From Paramarasmius palmivorus (Eukaryota; Basidiomycota; Agaricomycetes; Agaricales; Marasmiaceae): DNA of 64,000 nucleotides. The notes below the pieces were generated by a model. The model made no database searches, was not told the origin of the DNA, and worked only from the letters and a program-made list of their open reading frames with translations. The DNA lies in contig JAYKXP010000150.1 of the NCBI GenBank assembly GCA_037176845.1, forward strand, positions 42,025-106,024, read 5' to 3'. The position numbers were made by a program, and so were the translations under genes. Shown one piece after another: positions 45,994 to 57,448 of the stretch (position 1 is the first letter of the stretch; the number at the start of each line of letters is the position of its first letter).

Positions 45994-46479
45994 ATGCAAG
46001 CAGGTAGGAATTTGCTCAACCTTATACATCTGATTCCCTATGCTCATACGCTCTGGCCAGACTACCTTCAAATCGTTCAACAACTCAATACACTCTCCAC
46101 TCCACAGAAGCAAGCCATATGCGTAGTTGTGGAAACTCTGCTGGGATCAGGTTTTCATCTAGTCGACACCCCTATAACTTCCTTGCTGATAGCCTCCTCA
46201 GGCGCCACAGTCAACCTTGTAGCAGAAATCCTTGATCAGACCACTTTCATGAACGATCTGAGTTATCAAAACGACAGCAAAGAAAGCAACACCAGCCAGG
46301 ATGGCAAGAGCAATGACAGTAACATATGCACATCAAACAACTGCGATAGCGACCAAGAGGACTCCAGTTCGTCTGACATTACTGATACAGACGAGAGTGG
46401 AATCAATATGGACATCAGCGACGGTTCAGAAAATGAGAGCAACTCCAAGGAGAAGGAGTACATGGGGGTCCCTGCCTAG
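45994..46479 (+). CDS. Hypothetical protein with Ser/Asp/Glu-rich tail
   Basis: 161 codons. The first 90 residues are hydrophobic-helical (NLIHLIPYAHTLWPDYLQIV, AICVVVETLLGSG), and from about residue 92 the sequence is almost only Ser, Asn, Asp, Glu and Lys (for example DQEDSSSSDITDTDESG). The start codon lies beside an AG/GT-like site, so an upstream exon is possible. Function unknown. The next plus-strand gene begins about 390 bp on. Confidence 0.35.
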   Translation: MQAGRNLLNLIHLIPYAHTLWPDYLQIVQQLNTLSTPQKQAICVVVETLLGSGFHLVDTPITSLLIASSGATVNLVAEILDQTTFMNDLSYQNDSKESNTSQDGKSNDSNICTSNNCDSDQEDSSSSDITDTDESGINMDISDGSENESNSKEKEYMGVPA

Positions 46480-46865
46480 CTGCCAAAGGTCTCGATGTAG
46501 TACGTGATTGTAGAACACGTGTTTGCATTGTTCAGGGTCCAAAATAAATCCCTGCCGAAAAAAAACAAACTAGCTAGTCTGCAACATATGTGTACAAGTC
46601 TTCATCAAGTAAGAACAGCCTTTGACCACCACAGTAAAACTCCAATGTGCCCTTAGAAGATCAGTCCATACTCAGTAACCAAGGCAGAGAGTGAAGCGCA
46701 GGCAACAGTGCTACTCTGTAAAAAACATCAACAGAAACTGCATGACCACCTCATCAGCGACATATGCAGAGGACTCATACAACAGGATAGAAAGGGCTCA
46801 AATATGCATCTTCTAACCCTGGACAAAAGCATTGGCAGCGAGTAAGTGGCCCTTCCCAGTTTCAC

Positions 46866-47778
46866 TTGACGTCCTCTGAAAACTATTGTATTAGACTCAG
46901 TAGATCATTCTATAAAGAAATCCACATTCAGGACCAACGAACGTTGAAATTGCTCCTTCGGACTTTCAAAGCCGACCCTTCCAAAGTCGAATTGACCAAA
47001 ACCCTCTACATATGTATAGGTTGTACAAGGTCAACGATACCCAAGAACATGCACCCATCCTGTCCTCCTAATCCTACAATGCCATGCTGTTTCACGGAAA
47101 AAGATAACTGCAAGCACATTGAAGCCGAAGACATTCCAGAGCTACATTCACTCGTCTCACTATGTTCAGCAACTTTAACTATGTTCATCCTCCATTGCAA
47201 CTGCGAAACAGACCATGCATGGCGAATTCTGCATGAAATCCACTTTTCCTGGGCTACAGACATCAAAGTTCCAATTGAGATAGTGGGATTTCGAGCATAG
47301 GACAACATTTTCCCCTGCATAGAACATCTACAAGTAGCTGTCAATGGGAATGAAAGTGGAAGATTATACATTGACTGCCACAATTATCAATTCCTGCCAT
47401 GTCTGCAGAGACTCCTCCTGTCAATGAGCAACATAGAAGACCGCACATTGAGTGACATACTCAACCACCTACGAACCCCGTCAGGCATCACTTGTGTTGG
47501 AATAGAACGTGACCAGGGATATGGATACCCAACCTTAGCCATTCTACAGTCTCACAAATCACCCGCTTACATATGTAATGTTGCCCGAGGGTCTGGACAC
47601 TTTTACACCTCAATGGCATCGATACATGTGCAACTGCTCATATAGATCTATACCGAGCTTAGACAATGCCCTAGACAATATGTTCACCTTGAATGACTGT
47701 GCAGGCAATGAAATATGGGATCAGATGGAGTTACAAGTACGAAAAAAATCACTACGTATTCAATCCATCCTAGCTTAA
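46866..47778 (+). pseudogene. F-box/LRR-like protein fragment with in-frame TAG
   Basis: The frame 46866-47590 is continuous except for a TAG at 47298-47300. It joins through a 55-nt intron (47591-47645, weak GTCTGG donor, ATAG acceptor) to 47646-47778. The sequence has the look of the LRR half of basidiomycete F-box-like proteins: SFYKEIHIQDQRTLKLLLRT, then LHSLVSLCSATLTMFILHC, FPCIEHLQVAV and FLPCLQRLLLSMSN. The F-box itself would be upstream and is not visible. The TAG could be removed by a 33-nt in-frame intron (GTTCCA...ATAG), so pseudogene status is likely but not certain. Confidence 0.4.
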
Positions 47779-47878
47779 TTGCATCTGACTAACGATTGTC
47801 TGTTTGATACACAGTCTCCTTTATGTATCCTAAACATACTCCAATCAATGCCATACACGAATCACCATACTGCATTAC

Positions 47879-48590
47879 CTAGAAGCCACCTAGGTCAGCA
47901 TATACTACATGTGTCTGAGTACAGTGCATCACTAGATTTATTAGCCACTCACCCAAATCAGCAGTCTCTACCAACAGAGGACCTGGCATGATCTGGACGT
48001 TCAGATGAGCTGCCACTCCATTTTGAGGCCAATTTAATGTGTATGTATCATACAATGCAGCTATGATATCCGTGTGGACATCTTGATCAAACGTCATAGA
48101 CCCTTGAAGTTGAACCATCTCGACCGCCCACAATCTCGACGTGGAAATTGCAGTGAGATCATGCTCAGGTGCATCTTCCCCCAGAGGACAAGCAGATAGA
48201 GCACAAACGCATGATCGAAGAAAAGGATTATCAACGGCTGTGCCCAGAGTTTCTACCACAGTTGCCACGTTTCAACAGAAACGAGAGGTCAGAAGGGGAA
48301 CTGTGGAATTGCATCGTTGAAAATGAATTGGAAATTCCTAGTGCAATCTGTTTAACATCGCGTCTATACAACTTTCATCGAAGATGGCGACTTACCGCAA
48401 AATTGTGAAGAAGAAACATCTCTAGCTGGAACACCCTAGTGTTACCTTGCGCCCCACAAATGGATCCCAGCTTTCCATTGCTGGTACAAGGATAAGCTTC
48501 TACCAGTCTGTTGAAGAACTCCTCATGGATGGGTACAGATACATGAAACAGAACATCCATCTCTTCTGGAGTAGTGGGAAAGATGGACAT
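47879..48590 (-). pseudogene. Paralogous family member 1 (minus), frameshifted
   Basis: Exon 48590-48396 starts MSIFPTTPEEMDVLFHVSVP and includes NRLVEAYPCTSN and LEMFLLHNFA, then a 48-nt intron (GTAAGT...ACAG) and a second exon from 48347. The frame is lost between about 48320 and 48260, then resumes as VATVVETLGTAVDNP...ACPLGEDAPEHDL...STSRLWAVEMVQL to a TAG at 47879. The same order of motifs occurs in the plus-strand gene at 50382-51020, so the two are paralogues. No known domain. Confidence 0.45.
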
Positions 48591-49000
48591 GACAGTGTAG
48601 CAATGCGTAAAGAATCTATAATTCTCCTGTATAAATACTCTATTAATCCTCTCATCTGAGGTCAACCGAGAAAGGACCAGATCCGGATTACCAGTATATC
48701 CACAATATCTTCTAGCCTACAATGCATTTGTGCCATCCAGGGGAGCACAAGGAACGACATACAAACAATCCAAAAAACCATATTCAGCAGCACACCTGCC
48801 CTACACCAAAATCAGATGCATATAAAATACCAAAAGGAGATATGATGATAAAGCCACGAACTCATATCACCAACTGACCTCTTCGGCATACTGGTCAGGT
48901 ATTTGGAGGACAAGTGCAAACACGCAAAACACTGGGGGAAATGAAGAGCTGTTGTTACATGTTCTGATATACATTGCAGTAGGATGCCACATACAAAGTA

Positions 49001-50163
49001 CTACAACTGAATGAGACTACCTTCTCCTTCATGGAACACTCCTGGTAACAGCATCCTCCTCCGCAGAAATGCCTCCGCTGCAACCCGAAACTGGTCTTCG
49101 GAAGGCCGATTCGAAATGACATGAGTGAGGTTACACAAATGCTCTAAGTTCCTCAGTCCACTATATCAAAATCTAGCGGGATCACTGAATACCAGTATGA
49201 ACATCTTTGGATGAAACAAAAGTGACATGTACAGTGCATGATCGGCATACATTCCTTCTGGACACAGGAGCACAATGACAGATGCTTCAGAGGGCGGCAG
49301 AATCCTGCGAAGGAAATACTGGACATTGGTTTCCCAGTCGGGGCCAGAAAGGCACACAGCAACATGCGAAACCGACTGGAGGTGACAGAAGTCGAATGGA
49401 GAACCATCTGCATCAGGCACGCCCCACATACAATGTATACATACACGTTCCAAGGCAGGCCAACATATTGGCATAGAAGCCAGTGTTAACCTGTGAACTC
49501 TGCCCAATGGATTGATTGTTTGACTGTCGCGAATACATTGGCGAAGACAAGCATGCAGCTTGATGGTAGAGTGTACGTCCATGAAGGCATAATGGGGTGC
49601 TTCTAGTACGTGTAACAATGGGAAGACATTTGTTCTCAAAGCATACAATATGTCGGGATGGACATTAATGCTGAGAATGAGAATAGACAACGATGGAGCC
49701 AGAGCCGCCAAAACACCTGGTACATCGCAGGGACGAGCAATCATATATGGATAGTTGTTGGGTAAGAGAGGCGCATTCGACAGATTGAGACACAATGCCT
49801 TGACCATGGAAGCCAATGTGGGATTCATGGAAACTGTATCATGAAATTGAGCGAGTCGATGCGGCGTGGTAATGCAAACTTTCTTGTAGATCCGAGGAAG
49901 GAGCCTGTGGGCTCGGGGTAAAGTTTGAAACCACTACAAGAAACAGGCACTCACTCTGCGTTATAAGACTTCTGAAGAAGCAGTGCATGCACAAACAAAT
50001 CCCCCTCTGCCCTGGACTCATCCACCACAATCTGCAAAATCTCAACCGCTATCTCAAACAACAAAGAACCCCTTGGAGACAATGGGCATGCATCTGAATC
50101 ACCGAGTAAAGCAGCAGACCTCTGTGATGCGATATCCATGCAGAAGGGCCACTTTGAAGGCAA
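49001..50163 (-). pseudogene. F-box/LRR-like gene with premature TGA
   Basis: Exon 1 50163-49955 contains SPRGSLLFEIAVEILQIVVD, an F-box-like helix, and ends SYNAE. A 50-nt intron (GTGAGT...ACAG, 49954-49905) joins it in frame to LLPRIYKKVCITTPHRLAQF and an LRR-like region (SLSILILSINVHPDILYALR, VFPLLHVLEAPHYAFMD, LERVCIHCMWG). Known: this layout (F-box, short helical link, leucine-rich part) is the common basidiomycete F-box-like type, adaptors of SCF ubiquitin ligases. A TGA at 49166-49168 stops the frame, yet it stays open and protein-like for 54 more codons to TAG at 49001, so a single nonsense change truncating the end is likely. Confidence 0.5.
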
Positions 50164-50381
50164 CCTTTATAGTAAATAACCACATGAAGGGAGAACCTGA
50201 ACTGTGGATATCAATCGCCTACTAGTATACATTTATGAAAGGGACTCACTTCCTGCAACAAACCCAATTGACAGTGACAGCGAAACGTCAAACATGGAAG
50301 TGCTGTACACATGGGAAATAGCGGTCAAGGTGGCCCTCATTGGCATTTACTGAAACAAGTGCCTCTATCGCTACTACCAAC

Positions 50382-51020
50382 ATGGAGCCGACTGAAAATC
50401 AATGGGCTGCATTCGTGGACACTGCTGTACCTGCACACCAAGAGCTCTTTAACAGGGTCGTTAACGCATATCCTTGCTCGGATATCAGTTTGTTGGAGTA
50501 CTTGACATCAAATCCAGATCCTAGCACAAAGGAACTTGAAATGTTTGTGCTAAGGAATATTGGGGTACGGAAATATGCGATAAATTTGTCCTACAGCCTC
50601 GCTAACACTTTCATAAAACCGTCACAGTCTTTTCCCATAGCGATGCAACAATTTAAACCAGACATACTACTGCTAACAAGCCGTTTCTGAACAAACATAC
50701 ATCTGGTTGTTGAAACTATAACTCACATTACACTGGGTCATTACAATGCCACTGAGCTGTTCTCATGCATGCTCTGTCCTGAAGGACCATCTTCAGCAGA
50801 AAACGATGTGTGCTTTCTTACAAGTGATTAGCTCTGGGCAGGCAAGGTGACGAGACTCAGATCAAGGATAACATCACGGTCCAACTCCAACAATGCTTCA
50901 TCCACCAGGGAACTGGATCAAGCAACACTTCACTGGCTAATGGAAGTAATCAGACCGTTATTAGGCATCCCAAATCTGTCTGACGATGAAATAGAAGCCA
51001 AAGCTGACTCCAGTAAGTGA
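50382..51020 (+). pseudogene. Paralogous family member 2 (plus), two in-frame stops
   Basis: Single-frame reading of 213 codons from MEPTENQWAAFVDTAVP to TGA at 51018, interrupted by TGA at 50688 and TAG at 50829. Motifs match the minus-strand paralogue at 47879-48590 in order: VPAHQELFNRVVNAYPC, LEMFVLRNIG, LLLTSRF, LVVETITH, LCPEGPSSAENDV, LWAGKVTRL. It continues with a Ser/Asn-rich stretch and HWLMEVIRPLLGIPNLSD. No recognised domain. Likely a recently inactivated copy. Confidence 0.5.
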
Positions 51021-51422
51021 CGACTACAATTCTTAAAGCAAACCCGAGATTGAGATGCTATAACTAGTCATGAGGGGCCACGTATAATACTTTAACATTG
51101 TCATGTCACACGAAACATCAAAATCAATAATATGCCCAGTAGACCATTTGATTTTTAGCTTTACCATTACAAAGATGCAAGCATAAGCAATCCATTCCTG
51201 ACGCCCACAGTCCAATAAGCGCCATTACTCAGGCATCATGCCTACTCTCCACATTGCTACCAAGCATTCTTGACACACCATGTTTGCCCCGACCTGCCTC
51301 AAGACACTGTAAACTACAAAACATGAGTAAACCACCTCCAACACGATTTTCAAACAATTACCAAACTGGAGATCGGAAACACCAACAAGGAAGGGAAATT
51401 CCCTCATGATTGCGTTTTGCAG

Positions 51423-52024
51423 CAGTCATTTCAATCAAATTAAAGCCCATTCACATGCGAGACAGAGGACATCCATAACATGAGCCAAAGCAGCGTTATG
51501 AACAAGCATATCCCCGATTTGCAGGCATTAAGTAAACGCTTGAGGACCGGCCCAGGGTTATCGAGTCAATAAACAAACTCTGTTCAGACGCCTTTGTCAA
51601 CTCAACGTAAAGTAGGGAACCAATAGGGATACTTACCCAGTACAGTTCCCACAACCTCTCTATTAAACCGCACCACATTGTCCTGGACATAATCAAAATA
51701 TCCATTGTTGCTCCTAGTCGCCGCATTAGTGATCCCGGAGAAATAACAACTGAGAACTGAAAGTAGCGATGCAGGGACTTCATAGTCGCAGTCTTCCCTG
51801 TTGACAAGTATCTGAAATTCCCATTCTCTTCTGCTCCGATAAAAGTATCGAGGACGAGGTGGAGGCTGAGTAACAAGAAGGGCATGGCCTGAGGTAACCC
51901 CTTCAAAACCCAAGTCAGCTCGGATACCTTCAGCTATTGCGTGTACATCCACTGGTGGAATTTGATTGGTGTAGGAGTTGGTGATCTCTGCCAAGGCTGG
52001 ATCATCTGTGTAAAAAGAAGTCAT
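51423..52024 (-). CDS. Gene of unknown function, 5' exon defined
   Basis: The exon from 52024 starts MTSFYTDDPALAEITNSYTN and includes RYFYRSRREWEFQILVNRED, then DYEVPASLLSVLSCYFSG and VVRFNREVVGTVLG before a GTAAGT donor at about 51640. Downstream a Leu/Ala-rich piece (ACKSG, then MLVHNAALAHVMDVLCLACE, to about 51423) fits a last exon after a frame adjustment. The arrangement is faintly reminiscent of BTB/POZ-type fungal proteins, but no diagnostic motif was seen, so I leave it unnamed. Confidence 0.35.
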
Positions 52025-52415
52025 CGAGGCATGTGAAAGACTAAAAAGCTTTTGTTTGCTTTATACGCAAATGGTACAAATTTTGCACAATTCCAGTCAT
52101 TGCTTTATTCACCTTTGCCAAAGCTGCCGTATCACCAAACACATGCAGTTGCAGGAACCAGCGCAGAAATCACAGTCAAATCTTTGACAATGATTTACTT
52201 ACAGAAATCGGCGCAAAAGGTAATCACACCACATTGAATTGTTTTAACCAAAGAGAACTGACGACTGCCACAAGAGGAGTTGCACACCCTGAATACAGCA
52301 TCACATAGAACTAGCATAATTCTGGTAAACCTGTCCAAGGAGAATGCATGTATAGTAAGCTTATCCGTAAAGGGAATACATGATCTAGCTTCAGAAAGAC
52401 GGCTTCCGAAACCGC

Positions 52416-52896
52416 TCAATCAGAGTTGTATCCACAGGGTTCACAATGCTCAGTTCCCCGATTAATATTCCCGCAAACAGGACACCTCCATCGATGAAAT
52501 TCAGATATCATAGCCTGCCTCTGTGCTCTGGTGGTAAACTCTGCAATGGGGACATCCCAACCATCTATCAAGGTAACTTCCAGTTGATCAACAACATGGT
52601 AAGCACCATCTGAACCATTTATCAGTTTATACCGTATATCGCCTACAACGAAGCCAACTTACATTCATGGATCTTGTACATGAGATCCTTAACCGCGTCT
52701 AGTTCCCTAAGACTCAAGGCATTGAGGACTTTAGCTAAAGGGAAGTCAGCAAGAAAGATTAATGACCAAAGCGAGGAACCACACAGATCCTTTCGAAGTC
52801 AGCAATTTCACCAAGAGTATACCAGACGCCGGATGATCCACTATCACTCTGGGGTGAGGGAGAAGAGGCTTGCACTCTGTTTGAAGCAGTAGACAT
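52416..52896 (-). CDS. Small RanBP2-like zinc-finger protein A, 142 aa
   Basis: Exons 52896-52767, 52734-52663 and 52642-52416 join in frame to 142 residues (introns 32 nt and 20 nt, both very short, phase 1). It starts MSTASNRVQASSPSPQSDSG, has a helical middle (LSLRELDAVKDLMYKI) and ends RWRCPVCGNINRGTEHCEPC, close to the RanBP2-type finger pattern W-x-C-x2-4-C-x3-N-x6-C-x2-C (one residue shorter before the third Cys). RanBP2 fingers bind RNA or ubiquitin in other proteins; the role here is not known. The protein at 55412-56014 has the same layout, same 72-nt middle exon and same intron phases. Confidence 0.5.
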
Positions 52897-53397
52897 GGTG
52901 AAAGTAAGAGAACAAGAGCGAGCTGCGGCAGTCAATTTAAATAGATAACTAATTACCAATACAGAAACAGACACCACAAAACAGAACAATACAAACTCAC
53001 CCCAAATACAAAGAAACAAGGCGTAAACAGTGGTGATCAACCAACAAAAAGGAAATCAAGAATCAGTTATACAAAAAAGGGGGCCTGTCAACAAGTGCCG
53101 AAAACCAAGTAGAGAAAGACACCCCTTGGCACAGACAATGCACAACAACTAAGTCCACAAGGCGCTGGCCCAAAGATAACTTTCTCCTCCCAATGCACAC
53201 AATCCTCAAGTTGTAGATGACCCAAACAGTCTGACAGATCCAATACAACCACTTCCAGAGGAGAAGAACACTCACGTAAAGAATCCACCTCTGGCAAACA
53301 CAAGCAAAGGTGCTTCTCTACAAAGGTTCAAGCAAACCCAATATTGAACCGCACAGGAGAGACCAGGCCAGCTAGAAAACTCATCATAAGGGATATG

Positions 53398-54994
53398 TCA
53401 TGAAGCACCATGAATCAGCTGTGCACCTTTACAATTTTTCTGGACCTCTTTGCATCTTTTGTGGTGACTGTCCTTCCAGTGTGCACACCTGCACTCTCTA
53501 GAACAATAAGTTACCCACAAACAGCCAGAGCATAGCGGATACACTGGGTCAGCAAAGGGGGTTTCAGCAGCCTACAACATATGAACAACACATCTAACCA
53601 CATAGAAACAAAAACACCAACCAAATTTGCCGCAACATCTACATTGCTCCCACACTGGGAACAGATGTTACATTAGTATAGGGACGATCTACATTCGAGA
53701 AGTAAAGCAAGTGACATACCTTCTCATAGGAGCATACTCGGACTGAAGCTTTGGAATAAAGTGTAACCACGTATTCTGTTTTAACCTGGTAAACCATGGC
53801 AACTTCCTCACACCACTCCTCTCAGGTCTCCAGCACACGAGTATCCAAAGGATCGTGGTTTCGCAATACCCTTCTAACCGCACAAAGAACTGATGGAGCA
53901 AGGAGATGAGGCACAAGACATGACAGCAATGAGTCGCACTGCTTTGCTAGAGTTGAAGAATGATCCATGGTTGTGGCTAACTCTGCTCAACATTCCTCCA
54001 TCATCACATAGACAGCTATATCCGTGACAGCAACCAACAAACCAGCCCAGATTGCATCTAATACCCACCCAGACCCGTTGTCCAGTACCAATACATTGCT
54101 GACAACCTCGACACATATGATCAACAGCCTACCCACTACATCCAAGTTGAGGGTAATGAGCACGGTCGAAGACCCGGTGTCAACTCCTCGGAGACCATCA
54201 ATAAGGTACTTCATGCAGATTGAAAACCACCTTGCTGGACTGAAAATCAACAACGAGACATCCATACAGTCACACATCTGCAAAAGGACAGTAGCCAAAG
54301 CATGAAGTTCCAAGGAAGTGTCCAATACTGGTTGTCAGCGCAGAAGGGCAGTGAAACAACACATTGCCACTTTAGGGAAGTCAACCCTTGGATACAGCAT
54401 GAAAATTCCCTGCAGGACCCGTCGAATTCCGTCCCCTTCGAACAAGCCTTGTTTCCAGAAATGATGGGCCATAACAGCAACAACTGGAGAGTGTGTGGTG
54501 TCCGGAACAGTCAAAGTGCCATATGTAAACTAGACACAGAGACACACAAAGTCTCAGGACACTCGAAGAAGTCGGCAAAGTGGGGTATGGGGATAATGCT
54601 GAATGAACACATATACCAGATCGAATACTGCATTGAGCACCTTGTTGTACCAAACAGTGCCCATTATTGCCTGCGGCTGCATCCTCGACCCCACAAAGGA
54701 AGGACTCCAAAGCAGAAGTCCACAGAACCACCTAAGAAGACAGTTGTATGTCTGTTGAGCGTTCAAGCCGGGTAGCGTCGTAACTCGGTGGAGCTGTCCA
54801 AAAGGATAAGGATGCAAATAAACCGTGAACACTTCCAATGCAACAGCGGCCCCTTTACAACGTTGAAGGACAACCCCTTCATCTTCTGCACCTCCAGGAA
54901 TCGGGGCTGATAAGAACTGCAAAACTCCTTGCAACGTATCCGGATCTGCAACACATGCCTGTAACATAACATCATCCACAGAAAGAGTCGACAT
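53398..54994 (-). pseudogene. MYND-type zinc-finger protein with three in-frame TGA codons
   Basis: Exons 54994-54617, 54529-53720, 53654-53622 and 53571-53398 join in frame (465 codons). It begins MSTLSVDDVMLQACVADPD, has long helical armadillo-like stretches (VVAVMAHHFWKQGLFEGDGI, LHALATVLLQM, WCEEVAMVYQVKTEYVVTL) and ends in a MYND finger: CSYEKCGSN, then LCSGCLWVTYCSRECRCAHW and HHKRC. Known: MYND fingers bind proline-rich peptides, and many basidiomycete genes have this helical-plus-MYND layout. TGA codons at 54335-54337, 53987-53989 and 53822-53824 interrupt an otherwise continuous coding exon, so it is probably a pseudogene. The first intron (87 nt) is the least certain. Confidence 0.6.
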
Positions 54995-55045
54995 CCTACA
55001 AAGAAAGATCAGCAACAACAATACAAACACTGCTAAAAAACCCAC

Positions 55046-55411
55046 TTATGAGGCAAACAAGAAGGGGAGAAGAAGACGGGGAAAGCAACAACACTGCAAC
55101 TGAGGAGATACCTAAAAAAAACAAACGATGACGGCAAAGAGCGACTCACTCACAGGCACTCTTCTGCAGTAATCACAAGAGCGGCGCATCTTCTAGCACA
55201 GTAAGAGGCTTGAGGAACCGATTTGGAATTCAATTGTCGAACAAAGCGAGTAAATATACAAAAAATAAGAAGAGAAATATTTCTTTAAAAAAGAGGATTG
55301 TTCACTGATGAGATTTGAATACAGGCACTGAAAAAATGGGATCATGTACAGATCCAAGACAATGTATGTTGCATGAATACCTGCAAGAAACTGACCCCAT
55401 TGATGAGGGAT
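55046..55411. other. Intergenic, no gene identified
   Basis: Between the MYND gene and zinc-finger gene B. A-rich near 55255-55300. No supported frame. Confidence 0.3.
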
Positions 55412-56014
55412 CTAAGAATCATCATCTCTGCAGGGGCACTTGACACCATTATTGATCTGCTTGCAAGTGCTGCACTCCCAAGATATCCTACCACCCATCC
55501 TGATCACCATGGATCTTTGAAACAGAGAAGTATCTCGCAAGATTGGGAATCCAAACTTGTCTTCGTCCTCCTCTTCAATCAACTGAGCAAAAGATTCCAC
55601 TGAATGAAGTAGAGGTCCCAAACCAACAGGACCATCTATCAACGAATATTTGAGATTAGCCAGCCATAAAGACAAAAATTAATGCCCTTACCTGTGGCAA
55701 CCAAAGCAAGAAGCTCGACGATACAATCTATTTGCTCCATCATCAAGGAATTCACAATGTGCACTGTAAAACAGAATATGAATTCCAGAATGGAAATGTA
55801 AATGAATGGACTCACGATGCCAAAGCCAATTTCTGACATCTGGATCCATTGTTTCATCCATCTCCTCAGGCCAAACAGATGGCGCAGATTCCGACATAGC
55901 GCTTCCAGAAGAAGATGAGGTTGTCAATATCAGAGTAGGCACAAGTCCCACTTCCTTGGGCACAGATGCAGCTGAACTGTCGGAGCCCTCAATTGCTGAA
56001 GATATGACTTGCAT
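55412..56014 (-). CDS. Small RanBP2-like zinc-finger protein B, 164 aa
   Basis: Exons 56014-55816, 55763-55692 and 55635-55412 join in frame to 164 residues, with introns of 52 and 56 nt, both phase 1. The N-terminal half is Ser-rich and low-complexity (LTTSSSSGSAMSESAPSVWP), the middle is helical (MMEQIDCIVELLALVA), followed by an acidic patch (LIEEEDEDKFG) and a C-terminal WECSTCKQINNGVKCPC, a RanBP2-like finger with shorter spacing between the last cysteines. Paralogue of 52416-52896. Frame is intact with good splice sites, so this may be a working gene. Target unknown. Confidence 0.55.
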
Positions 56015-56059
56015 GATAGTGGATGATGAATCAACAAGGCCTCAGAGAGGCTGAGAGAG

Positions 56060-57448
56060 CCCTCTTTAACCCCCGCTCACTATTTGGCAGACTAAAAGAC
56101 ATACTTCAGCTTAATCGGAAAAGGAACTAGCTGTTATCTGACTTACATGTCAATAGTACTACCACACCCACCCAGCCCACATCATCCAGTGCTGAAATAA
56201 ACCAGTCCAAGGAAGGAATGACTGCTTCCACATGCGTCAAAACATACATTACGAGTTCGGAATGAAATGGAGAAATCGTTCTTTATGGGGGAGCTTTTTG
56301 ACGCCGTTTACTGTGTAAATTTACCCACGGACGGTACTTCGAGACCTTAGTTTTTGATGGGGTTTTTGTAGAATGGTCCCTGGACTTAGATCCTCTTATC
56401 GCGTGATCATGAGCTTTACCCTTTGCTTATGTTGTTATCGGTTGGCCCAGCTGGACGTTTTTGGTTCACTTTCTTTTCCTTTCCCTTTTTTATTCCCATC
56501 CCCATTCCATTTTGCTCTGGTCTATGCTGCTTTTAGTTGCTTACTCGCATCGATTCTTCTTGACCATTGGAGCTCGTGTTGACTCTATTTGACTTGTTTG
56601 ACACTTTGTGTGGATGGTGCTTGCAGGTATACTAGTATATTTCGCAGCTGCTAATGGTTCGTGTTCCCTTATACTTCACTTATGGCTGAACCATACCTTA
56701 CTGCTGAAGATAGGGAGATCCTGTTCGGACTCCGGAGCCTTGCTGCCATGTCATCAGGAGTTTTTCTGTTGATAGCAGTGGTGGAGGGCCAGTGACCGAG
56801 ATACATCCTCGCGGAGGAGATGGGCTCTGGCAACGCTTACTGGTGCTACGGACGCTTGGGCTTTGCAACTGGAGATGTTTATGCTCCGGAATTTGGCTGT
56901 ACGTGTTCCCCTTGTCTACTTGTTCTTGGTATCGTGTTTGTGACTGCTGTATCGTTTTGCTCTATATGTTGATACTCGTCATATCGACCCAAATTTGTTT
57001 CATCCAATCTCAGTAACTGTACAAACAATAGATCTACCGGCAACATCGAGTTCCTCTTTTTTTTTCGCGTTCATCAGGCTTTCTCCTTGCAAGGATCCTT
57101 TGCGTGCCGAACTCAGGCCTGTCGACGGTTGACGTCGGCCCATTTCAAGCTAGTACAAAGAATGTCGAAACGTGCACCTTTGTTAAGACAGAAACCCGAA
57201 TGTTGCATGTCTAACCCCACAGAAACACACTCCACAAACCTGTCCTTGAGAACAGTAAGGAAACATGGAACGGGGAGCATCAACCGACAGCATAAGAGAA
57301 GAGAAAGAGAAAAGTGACATGGACAACACCCGCGCATCAAACATCCAAAGAAGGAAAATAGCTGTGCAAAAATTTTCATAGGAGTTTTCACGGAATAGAT
57401 GGCTTCACTCGCAGATAAAGAATGAGTCTCATTACATTTGAACTCATA
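56060..57448. other. No gene identified; one repeat-like patch
   Basis: Plus-strand frames (56373-56582, 56792-57016, 57087-57317) are not recognised. 56247-56290 resembles the 37052 repeat. The T-rich 57050-57065 and 56465-56500 runs look non-coding. Confidence 0.3.

Noticed and set aside
51602..52024. BTB/POZ protein assignment
   Set aside because: Only a vague resemblance; no diagnostic BTB motif seen, so left as unknown.
47298..54337. Alternative genetic code (TGA as tryptophan)
   Set aside because: Spliceosomal-type introns indicate nuclear DNA, frames elsewhere end normally at TGA, and C-to-T decay explains both TGA and TAG.
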